Assembly (NCBI GenBank): GCA_022425445.1
Contig: JAKMFM010000234.1
Location: 1 to 11,162 of the forward strand
From: Planktomarina sp.
GTDB lineage: Bacteria; Pseudomonadota; Alphaproteobacteria; Rhodobacterales; Rhodobacteraceae
DNA: 11,162 nucleotides
Reading direction: 5' to 3'
The translations under genes and the position numbers were made by a program. Shown one piece after another: positions 1 to 6,201 of this stretch. The notes under the pieces were generated by a model, which ran no database searches, had not been told where the DNA came from, and saw only the letters and a list, made by a program, of their open reading frames with translations. Every line of letters starts with the position of its first letter. The stretch's first letter is position 1.

Positions 1-170
1 TAACGGAGCGGACCTCACTGGCTGTCATTGTGGGTCAGCACCGGCAGAGTGGTACAGCGGATACTGATATTTCTTTGACCTTTAATTGGTCCTTTGGTGA
101 TGCTCCCAACGGGGAGCGCGCCATAGCCGATACACAGACTAAGGCCCGCCGCATTGCTTACATTCGTTAA
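1..170 (+). CDS. C-terminal end of an unidentified protein, possibly a beta-barrel or beta-rich surface protein
   Basis: The reading frame beginning at base 3 stays open for 55 codons and ends with TAA at 168-170; the gene enters from outside the window. The visible tail contains two stretches of alternating polar and hydrophobic residues (around TSLAVIVGQHRQ and DISLTFNWSFG) joined by a short SGTADT turn. This is the pattern of a beta-hairpin as found in outer-membrane barrels. A basic, probably flexible tail follows (TKARRIAYIR). I do not recognise the family. The stop codon overlaps the stop of the converging remnant on the other strand inside the palindrome CGTTAACG. With so little of the gene visible, an eroded gene or a chance open frame is also possible. 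Confidence 0.42.
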   Translation, partial: TERTSLAVIVGQHRQSGTADTDISLTFNWSFGDAPNGERAIADTQTKARRIAYIR

Positions 171-556
171 CGCCGAAGACCTGGACCAATGCCGTCGTAT
201 TGATCCAGGTTGAACTGAAATCGATGGACAGGTAGCCATTTGTCCGTATCGGCAGCGCAAAAGCTATCAAACACTTGGTGACGCCACGCGGTTACGGCTG
301 CCGGCCCCTGGCGACGACGCATAAATGCGGTGTAAAAGTGTCGCATCTCGTCCGATCAGGGCATGGTGATATGTGACGCTCAAAATTTTTGTCTCGATAC
401 CAACCATTCTGCACCACAAGCTCATATTTGGCGGCAAGGCGTCAGGTTTTGCCCCAAGATGTCGTGCATCATGCGAAAAGAAGAGCAACCTCCCATAAGC
501 TCGTCATCGCTTTCACAGTCGCAGCGCTCTATGACTTCACTTCGAAAAATTGCTAT
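167..556 (-). pseudogene. Remnant of an unidentified gene, readable through two opposite frame changes
   Basis: Three open pieces on the minus strand read like one protein. Piece 1 (556 to about 445) contains FRSEVIERCDCESDDEL and MMHDILGQNL. Piece 2 (441 to about 359, shifted frame) contains RLAAKYELVVQNGWYRDKNF. Piece 3 (355 to 167, back in the first frame) contains MRHFYTAFMRRRQGP and WLPVHRFQFNLDQYDGIG and ends in TAA at 169-167. In the first frame TGA codons at 424-422 and 358-356 block the middle piece. An apparent one-base gain followed by a one-base loss would join the three. No start with a ribosome site was found; a TAA lies just upstream at 559-557. I do not recognise the family. 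It could be a decayed gene, or composition may be misleading me. The first and third pieces look most coding-like. Confidence 0.4.
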
Positions 557-572
557 TTAGCGGAATACCCTG

Positions 573-662
573 TTGTTTGTTGAGTTTTAGCTGCTATCCT
601 TAAATTTCGATTAACGATCAGTCGAAGGCGTGTTCTATGCCGCTCGATATTTCTATGGGAGG
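573..662 (+). promoter_or_regulatory. Leader of the TRAP operon: weak promoter candidate, inverted repeat and ribosome site
   Basis: This stretch must carry the start signals of the transporter operon. A loose sigma-70-like pair, TTGTTT (573-578) and TATCCT (595-600) with 16 bases between, is present but unconvincing. Just downstream lies a short inverted repeat, TTCGA (606-610) and TCGAA (622-626) with 11 bases between, which could bind a regulator. GGAGG at 658-662 sits 7 bases before the ATG at 670 and is a strong ribosome binding site. Only the ribosome site is well supported. Confidence 0.35.
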
Positions 663-669
663 AAAATAA

Positions 670-1761
670 ATGGATCGTCGTTCTTTTCTAAAGGCCTCTG
701 CCCTTGGCGGCGGCGCGGCTGCAGTGTCCTCACTGGCAGCTCCGGCAATCGCGGGCGGCCATGCACGCACGCTTACAATGGTTACATCCTGGCCCCGCGG
801 CTTTGCGGTTCTTGACGATGCAGCCACTTATTTCAACGAAGCCGTAAACGCCATGTCTGGCGGAGAATTGGTCATTGAGAAAAAAGCACCCGGTGAATTG
901 GTTGGCGCATTCGAAGTGTTCGATGCTGTGACCTCCGGCCAGGCCGATATGTATCACTCAGCCGACTACTACTTCTTGGGCCAACACCCCGGATACGCCT
1001 TCTACACAGCCGTTCCATTCGGCGCCACAGCGCAAGAGCTGACCAATTGGTATTACCACGACGGCGGTCAAGACCTGCACGACGAGTTGGGCAGCATTTT
1101 CGGCTTGAAATCTTTCTTGTGCGGCAACTCAGGCTCACAGTCCGGCGGTTGGTTCCGCAAGGAAATCAATTCTGCGCAAGACTTGGCCGGTTTGCGGTTC
1201 CGTATGCCGGGCCTTGGCGGTCAGGTTCTCGGGAAACTTGGCGTTTCGGTGCAAAACATCCCAGGCGGCGAGCTTTACCAAGCGCTGTCCTCTGGCGCTT
1301 TGGATGGACTTGAGTGGGTTGGACCATTCGCTGATGAACGCGCAGGCTTCCAAGAAGTTGCCAAGATCTATTACACAGCTGGTTTCCACGAGCCAGGTTC
1401 CGGTCTTGCCTGCGGCATGAACTTGGATGTCTGGAACGATTTGTCAGATCAGCACAAAGCCATCATCGACAATGCAACAAAAGCGACAACGCATTATCAG
1501 CTGTCGCAGACATTGGCCAACAACGGTGCCGCCTTGGCGCGTCTGCAGGCTCAAGGAGTGCAAACGCTGCAATTCTCTGATGATGTTTGGGATGCATTCG
1601 GCGCCGCTTCAAAAGAAGTTCTGGATGAAAATATGGGCGATGAACTCTTCGCGCGTATCCGCAACTCTTTCGACGCATCTTTGGCGAAATCCTCCGATTG
1701 GATCTTAAAATCTGACGGTGAATTTGTGTCTCAGCGCAACCGCGTTTTGGCCAACGGCTAA
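670..1761 (+). CDS. TRAP transporter periplasmic substrate-binding protein, TakP-like (DctP family)
   Basis: This is the extracytoplasmic solute receptor of a TRAP transporter: it captures a carboxylated solute in the periplasm and hands it to the membrane subunits encoded downstream. The 363-residue length is normal for the family. The N-terminus is a twin-arginine signal (RRSFLK at 3-8, hydrophobic stretch, AIA at 26-28), suggesting Tat export and cleavage near residue 28. Family landmarks are Q157 followed by GGWFRKEIN, R178 in LRFRMPG (the usual carboxylate-binding arginine region), and GLEWVGPFADE at 213-223. The Glu-Trp pair at 215-216 matches the region that in TakP of Rhodobacter sphaeroides helps bind a sodium ion and an alpha-keto acid. 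An alpha-keto acid or other organic acid is therefore the best substrate guess, but substrate assignments in this family are unreliable. The start is set by GGAGG 7 bases upstream. Confidence 0.93.
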   Translation: MDRRSFLKASALGGGAAAVSSLAAPAIAGGHARTLTMVTSWPRGFAVLDDAATYFNEAVNAMSGGELVIEKKAPGELVGAFEVFDAVTSGQADMYHSADYYFLGQHPGYAFYTAVPFGATAQELTNWYYHDGGQDLHDELGSIFGLKSFLCGNSGSQSGGWFRKEINSAQDLAGLRFRMPGLGGQVLGKLGVSVQNIPGGELYQALSSGALDGLEWVGPFADERAGFQEVAKIYYTAGFHEPGSGLACGMNLDVWNDLSDQHKAIIDNATKATTHYQLSQTLANNGAALARLQAQGVQTLQFSDDVWDAFGAASKEVLDENMGDELFARIRNSFDASLAKSSDWILKSDGEFVSQRNRVLANG

Positions 1762-1771
1762 ATTTGAATGG

Positions 1772-1798
1772 AGGGCCCTGGGAAATCAGGGCCCTTTT
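1772..1798 (+). terminator. Intrinsic terminator or attenuator between binding protein and permease genes
   Basis: A perfect 9-base stem (AGGGCCCTG at 1772-1780 pairing with CAGGGCCCT at 1787-1795) has a 6-base loop and is followed by a T run to 1798. It lies 11 bases after the stop of the binding-protein gene and 45 bases before the small permease start. No promoter is obvious between it and the permease genes, so partial read-through is likely. That would yield more binding protein than membrane subunits, which suits TRAP systems. It could also protect the 3' end of a processed mRNA. Confidence 0.8.
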
Positions 1799-1843
1799 CA
1801 TGCCCAGCTTTCGGGCAAAGCGGGCAAAAATTAGGGGGGATAG

Positions 1844-2740
1844 ATGTTGGACTGGATCGTCTGGTTTTTTCAAAGTCTCGTAATGGCTTTCTACAATATT
1901 GGCTATGCGATTACACATCCCGCCCTTTGGCTGGATTGGACCGAAGGCAAAGCGGTCATGCGGTTCATCTATTATGGGGCCTCGCAAGAGTTGTTTTTTG
2001 CGGTTCTGGCTCTGTTTTTAACCCTCACAGCACTGGGCCTTTGGCGCAACGCAATCCTTTGGGGCACCGTCCGGGCCTTGGAGGGGATTGCCAATACCGT
2101 GGGTCGGCTTGCGGCTTGGGCCGGCCTGTTGATGGTTTTACAGCAGATTGTCATTGTCTTCATTCAAAGGATCTTCCTTGAGGCACAAATCACCTTCGGA
2201 CTTGGCCTAGGGTTCAGCAAAGACATTAGCTGGTACGCCGAGGAGCTGAAGTTTTATAACGCGATGATCGTATGTCTCTGCGCCGCCTATACCTTTGTTC
2301 AGGGTGGGCATGTGCGCGTGGATTTGATTTATTCGGTCGTCAGCTATCGCACTAAGCGGATCATTGATATGTTTGGAAGCCTCATGTTCATGGTGCCGGC
2401 CGCCGTGCTCACATGGATGTACTCCTGGTTTTTCCTGTGGCGGCACCTGGTCACGCCAAAAGTATCGGCCAGTGACACGCTGCAACGTTTGGTTGACGGT
2501 AAATCCCGCGCGTTTAAATGGAATGTTGAAACAATCGGGTTTTCCCCCAATGGCTTCAACGCCTATTTTCTATTTAAAATTTTGCTGGTGATCTTTTGCG
2601 CCATGATCGTTTTGCAAGCCATCGCATTTTTCTACCGATCCTATCTGGAAATGAAAGAGGGGGAAGCCTCCGAAGGCAAATACCTCGATCGAGATAAACT
2701 TGACGACGCAGAGGCCAAATTGGCCGCAGACATTCATTAG
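1844..2740 (+). CDS. TRAP transporter small permease subunit (DctQ family) with N-terminal extension
   Basis: This is the small integral membrane subunit of the TRAP transporter, which pairs with the large permease to form the sodium-driven uptake channel. At 298 residues it is clearly longer than the usual 160-200. The recognisable DctQ core begins near residue 85: membrane segments at about 90-110, 137-153, 176-198 and 244-263, and the family motif GGHVRVDL at 154-161. The first 85 residues add another membrane segment (about 48-66) plus an aromatic, partly hydrophobic N-terminus that may lie along the membrane. About 45 residues between the last two core segments form an extra loop. The C-terminus is charged and presumably cytoplasmic. 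A purine-rich GGGGGGA just before the ATG is the ribosome site. It lies 11 bases before the large permease gene. Confidence 0.9.
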   Translation: MLDWIVWFFQSLVMAFYNIGYAITHPALWLDWTEGKAVMRFIYYGASQELFFAVLALFLTLTALGLWRNAILWGTVRALEGIANTVGRLAAWAGLLMVLQQIVIVFIQRIFLEAQITFGLGLGFSKDISWYAEELKFYNAMIVCLCAAYTFVQGGHVRVDLIYSVVSYRTKRIIDMFGSLMFMVPAAVLTWMYSWFFLWRHLVTPKVSASDTLQRLVDGKSRAFKWNVETIGFSPNGFNAYFLFKILLVIFCAMIVLQAIAFFYRSYLEMKEGEASEGKYLDRDKLDDAEAKLAADIH

Positions 2741-2751
2741 GGGCTAGAGCT

Positions 2752-5106
2752 ATGATTTTTGGATTAGATGGCGTCGAAATTGGTCTATTGATCGTCTTTC
2801 TGTGCTTATTTGGCGGGATTCTGTCTGGCTTTCCGGTGGCTTTTGCCATTGGTGGCGCAGCCGTAATCTCTTTTGGCATCATCGCAGCTTTGGACAACGC
2901 AGGCTTGCTAATTCACCAAGCAATCGACAAATCCTCTGCAGAATTTGGCGCATTGATGGGCCAAGGGATCAAGGCCGACACGGTGAGCGTTTTCCGATAC
3001 CCGGATTTGCCGCGTATCGAGGTGCCTGTGTTCACAAATGGCTGGGAAGTCGCATTGGATCGCAATGTGTCCTTCATTGTCAACCGGATCAACGAGCGTG
3101 TCCTGGCGGGGCAGTCTATTGAAACACTCCTCGCGGTTTTGATGTTTGTTTTGATGGGCATCACGCTGGAGCGCTCTAAAATTGCCAATGATCTTTTGAC
3201 AACCATGGCGCGGGTTTTCGGCCCCCTGCCCGGCGGTCTTGCCGTATCTGTCGTCGTCGTGGGCGCTTTCTTGGCTGCCTCAACTGGCATCGTCGGCGCG
3301 ACCGTTGTCACCATGGGGCTGCTCAGCTTGCCGACCATGCTGCGCAATGGCTACTCACCCGAGCTCTCGACCGGCGTGATCGCGGCTTCAGGCACATTGG
3401 GACAGATCATTCCACCTTCGATTGTGATTGTTTTGCTCGGCACTTTGGCCGGTGACCTGTACTCACGGGCCCAGGAAGTGCGGGCGCAGTCTTTGGGCTG
3501 TACTGATGCTTTGACCTATCTGGGAGAGCCTGCGGTTGTCTCTGTCGGTACATTGTTTCAGGCGGCGCTTTTGCCCGGAATTTTGCTGGCTGGTCTATAC
3601 GCGGGCTACGCGTTTATCTACGCGCTGATCAACCCGTCCAAAGCACCAGCCGTGCAGATGACCGGCGGATCTGGAAACGTCATTGGCCGCAACCACGCGC
3701 TACAATGGTTTTTAGCTGCCCCAATTGCCATCATCGGTGGCGCCATCCTTCTCGGACAAGCCAATATGATTGGCTCGCAGGATATATCGGTATCATCACG
3801 CTCCGAACTGTCGGAAGGCGCTTCGCTTCGGACCAACGTAGGACCTGACTGCCAGGCGGCGATGATAGAGCTGCACGGGCAAGCGGCTTGGGATCTGGCG
3901 GTTTCAGAACAGCAGGCGATTGCTGACGCTGGCGGTGCCGTGGAAAGCCGGGCCCTTTCTGACCAGGAAATTGAAGACAAAATTTCGCAACGCGTTGCCG
4001 CGGCAGCGCCGATTGGGCTCGGCATTGCGATTGGTTTGATCTTGATCACGCTGGTGCTAACCACGGCACGGGGTGTGGCGCCGCGGCAGTATTTCAGACC
4101 GCTGGCCATCGGCTTTGCCGGGGTAGCTCTAGGGTTGATTATAGATATTCTTTTCGTCAGTCCACGCACATCGGCGGGCATCACCTTAATCATGATGTTG
4201 CTGCCCATGGCACTCATCGTCTACGGGCTGCGCAGTGCGGTTGTGCGCTTAGCGGAAAATGAGTTGATACGGGTGGTCTTCCCACCGCTTATCCTGATCG
4301 TCGCTGTACTGGGCTCAATACTGGGCGGCATCACCAATCCAACGCCCGCCGCGGCGCTCGGGGCGGGCGGCGCCATCATGCTGGCGGCCTTCCGGAAGTT
4401 AAAAGATGAACATAAGTCTCCCAAGATCATCATCGGTTCGGCTTTTGCATTGGTGATCATGCTCCTGGTTGGGATGAATTTTGATCTCCGCGTGCGGCAA
4501 AATGCGGTATCTTTGGAAAGCTGGATTGCTTTCTTTGTCGCTCAGACGGCCTATCTGTATGCACTTTTTGGGCTGCTCTACGCGTGTTGGACTTTGTTCC
4601 GCTCGGGCGTTCTAAGCCCGGTAGTGCGCGAGACGGCAAAAGTGACCTCCATGGTTTTCACCATTTTGATTGGCTCACAATTGCTCAATCTCGTGGTGAT
4701 CAGCTTTGGAGGCGAACACTATATCCAAGACTTCCTCAAAAGCTTTGACAGTGAATTCACCGTCTTCTTGATTGTGATGCTCGTTCTGTTTGTGCTTGGC
4801 TTTGTTCTGGATTTTCTTGAGATCATCTACATTGTGATCCCCATTGTTGGGCCGGTGATTTATGGCGGAACAATGGATCCCAAATGGGTAACGATCATGA
4901 TCGCGGTGAACTTGCAGACCTCATTCTTGACGCCACCCTTCGGCTTTGCTCTGTTCTACCTACGCGGTGTCGCACCAAAGGAAGTCACAACCGGGCATAT
5001 CTACCGCGGCGTGATCCCATTTGTCTTGATCCAAGTCTTAGGGCTGTTGCTTTTGTTCTGGTTCCCATGGGTCGTGACCATCATTCCGAACCTCTTGGCG
5101 GGATAA
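2752..5106 (+). CDS. TRAP transporter large permease subunit (DctM family), enlarged to 784 residues
   Basis: This is the transport channel subunit of the TRAP system and should couple solute entry to the sodium gradient. Typical DctM proteins have about 425-450 residues, so this one is nearly twice the usual size. Canonical parts are recognisable in order: the N-terminal membrane segment ending in GFPVAFAIGG (26-35), LPGGLAVSVVVVGAFLAASTGIVGA (about 159-183), ASGTLGQIIPPS (212-223), GGITNPTPAAALGAGGA (525-541), and the C-terminal LQTSFLTPPFGFALF (721-735). Extra material lies at about 50-110, 235-262, 300-505 and 555-620. It includes soluble loops (notably the acidic stretch 343-416) and additional membrane segments. 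The frame is open throughout and hydrophobic segments are intact, so this looks functional rather than fused by error. AGGGG overlapping the stop of the preceding gene is the ribosome site. Confidence 0.9.
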   Translation: MIFGLDGVEIGLLIVFLCLFGGILSGFPVAFAIGGAAVISFGIIAALDNAGLLIHQAIDKSSAEFGALMGQGIKADTVSVFRYPDLPRIEVPVFTNGWEVALDRNVSFIVNRINERVLAGQSIETLLAVLMFVLMGITLERSKIANDLLTTMARVFGPLPGGLAVSVVVVGAFLAASTGIVGATVVTMGLLSLPTMLRNGYSPELSTGVIAASGTLGQIIPPSIVIVLLGTLAGDLYSRAQEVRAQSLGCTDALTYLGEPAVVSVGTLFQAALLPGILLAGLYAGYAFIYALINPSKAPAVQMTGGSGNVIGRNHALQWFLAAPIAIIGGAILLGQANMIGSQDISVSSRSELSEGASLRTNVGPDCQAAMIELHGQAAWDLAVSEQQAIADAGGAVESRALSDQEIEDKISQRVAAAAPIGLGIAIGLILITLVLTTARGVAPRQYFRPLAIGFAGVALGLIIDILFVSPRTSAGITLIMMLLPMALIVYGLRSAVVRLAENELIRVVFPPLILIVAVLGSILGGITNPTPAAALGAGGAIMLAAFRKLKDEHKSPKIIIGSAFALVIMLLVGMNFDLRVRQNAVSLESWIAFFVAQTAYLYALFGLLYACWTLFRSGVLSPVVRETAKVTSMVFTILIGSQLLNLVVISFGGEHYIQDFLKSFDSEFTVFLIVMLVLFVLGFVLDFLEIIYIVIPIVGPVIYGGTMDPKWVTIMIAVNLQTSFLTPPFGFALFYLRGVAPKEVTTGHIYRGVIPFVLIQVLGLLLLFWFPWVVTIIPNLLAG

Positions 5107-5123
5107 ATAAAAAAACTCTCAAC

Positions 5124-5156
5124 AAAAAAGGGCGCTACAATGGGCGCCCTTTTTTT
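5124..5156. terminator. Bidirectional intrinsic terminator between the TRAP operon and bpt
   Basis: GGGCGC (5130-5135) pairs with GCGCCC (5144-5149) around an 8-base loop. An A-tract (5124-5129) precedes it and a T-tract (5150-5156) follows. The tracts extend the stem and give a U-run for either direction of transcription. It lies 17 bases after the large permease stop and 28 bases beyond the bpt stop, so it can end both converging transcripts. Confidence 0.85.
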
Positions 5157-5184
5157 GCGATGCAGCTCTTTTTGCGCAATGCGC

Positions 5185-6006
5185 CTATATGTCCAGGCTA
5201 TGTGTGACTTCAGGCATGGCGATTTGCGCCACCTGCTCAGAGATCGACTGGCTCTCACATCGATTTTTGTCGCGGCTAAAATCATCTTTTGGATCAAGTG
5301 CCCGCCAGTGGCCAAGCCGGAAAACCTCAACACCTTTGAACCGCGCTTTGTAGTCCATTTTCGGACTGCCCGGCACCCAATAGCCGAGATAGACATAGGG
5401 TAAGCCGGCGTCACGCGCCATTTCGATATGATCGAGGATCATATAGGTCCCCATCGAATTTTGCGGCTGCGACGTATCAAAGAAACTATAAACCAGTGAC
5501 AGGCCGTCATCGAAAATATCTGTGAGGCAAACCGCCTTCAAATCCCCACCAGGCTGAGCATATTCCATCACACAACTGGTTACAGGGGTTTCTTCAATCA
5601 TTGCGGCGAACTCGAATATATCCATATCCGCCATGCCGCCTTCCGCATGGCGCGCATCAAGATAGCTGCGAAACAGATCATATTGCTGTTCGGTGGCCCA
5701 AGCGGCGTTACGCCGGCGCCGCAGAGCGGCGTTGCGCTTCAAAACCCGCTTTTGCGACCGGCTCGGTTGAAACTGCGCGACATCAATCCGCGCCGAAAGA
5801 CAGGCCGAGCACGAGGCGCAAGCCGGGCGGTACAAAACATTTTGCGACCGCCGGAACCCTTGTTTTGACAAGCTGTTATTCAAAATCCCCGCATCAACAC
5901 CCTGCAAAGAGGTGAAAAGCTTTCGCTCCATCCGGTCCTCCAAATAGGGACAGGGTTGGGGCGCTGTAACGTAAAATTGCGAAGCTATGGGAACAGTATG
6001 ACGCAT
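5185..6006 (-). CDS. bpt: Aspartate/glutamate leucyltransferase (bacterial N-degron arginyltransferase-type enzyme)
   Basis: Bpt enzymes transfer leucine from leucyl-tRNA to the N-terminal aspartate or glutamate of a protein, creating an N-degron for ClpS/ClpAP degradation in the cytoplasm. The 273-residue length fits the family. The N-terminal domain shows CPYLEDRMERKLFT (19-32) and the cysteine cluster YRPACASCSAC (C63, C66, C69). The C-terminal GNAT-like domain carries the conserved block GYWVPGSPKMDYKARFKG (208-225). The ATG at 6006-6004 gives the expected N-terminus, though its ribosome site (TGGAAATC before the ATG) is weak. The gene converges on the TRAP operon, shares its terminator, and appears to be a single-gene unit. 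These enzymes are often labelled arginyltransferase in annotation; the leucyl specificity is known for the bacterial family and assumed here. Confidence 0.93.
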   Translation of the reverse strand: MRHTVPIASQFYVTAPQPCPYLEDRMERKLFTSLQGVDAGILNNSLSKQGFRRSQNVLYRPACASCSACLSARIDVAQFQPSRSQKRVLKRNAALRRRRNAAWATEQQYDLFRSYLDARHAEGGMADMDIFEFAAMIEETPVTSCVMEYAQPGGDLKAVCLTDIFDDGLSLVYSFFDTSQPQNSMGTYMILDHIEMARDAGLPYVYLGYWVPGSPKMDYKARFKGVEVFRLGHWRALDPKDDFSRDKNRCESQSISEQVAQIAMPEVTHSLDI

Positions 6007-6015
6007 GATTTCCAG

Positions 6016-6123
6016 TTAGATTTTTTTTAAGCTTATCAATCCATGGGATAACCGCCAAGAGTGATTTTTCAGGTGCACGCACATGGCGGCGCGTAACATA
6101 AGCTGCCGACGCTCGGCACTCAT
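6016..6123 (-). CDS. Doubtful 35-residue small open frame upstream of bpt
   Basis: An ATG at 6123-6121 opens a 35-codon frame (MSAERRQLMLRAAM at the start, ending LKKI) that stops at 6018-6016, 9 bases before the bpt start. It has no clear ribosome site and resembles no family I know. It could be a leader peptide, the tail of a lost upstream gene, or chance. The rest of the gap holds the nrdJ terminator and, presumably, the bpt promoter, which I cannot pinpoint. Confidence 0.15.
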   Translation of the reverse strand: MSAERRQLMLRAAMCVHLKNHSWRLSHGLISLKKI

Positions 6124-6152
6124 ATCAGGCAGGCAGCCCCCCACCGCTCAAT

Positions 6153-6180
6153 AAAAAGGGGCCAGCCAAAGCCAGCCCCA
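6153..6180 (-). terminator. Intrinsic terminator of nrdJ
   Basis: Read on the minus strand, GGGGCTGGC (6179-6171) pairs with GCTGGCCCC (6166-6158) through nine pairs, two of them G-U, around a UUUG loop. A run of five T residues (6157-6153) follows. It sits 22 bases after the nrdJ stop and separates it from bpt, which is transcribed in the same direction. Confidence 0.82.
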
Positions 6181-6201
6181 GGTGTTTGCAATTTTACGTC
6201 C

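Noticed and set aside
389..583. A 64-codon plus-strand frame across the left gap.
   Set aside because: It has no ribosome site or family features, and the minus-strand pieces in the same place look more coding-like.
1463..1987. A 174-codon minus-strand open frame.
   Set aside because: It runs antisense through the binding-protein gene, the terminator hairpin and the start of the small permease; its composition looks like a shadow frame and it has no family features.
3618..4217. A 199-codon minus-strand open frame inside the large permease gene.
   Set aside because: It is antisense to a gene with clear DctM motifs on both sides; the composition mirrors the hydrophobic sense frame.
2752..5106. 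Possible fusion or assembly error making the large permease twice the usual size.
   Set aside because: The frame is continuous, canonical motifs occur once each and in order, and the small permease is also enlarged, so a genuine long subfamily is more likely.
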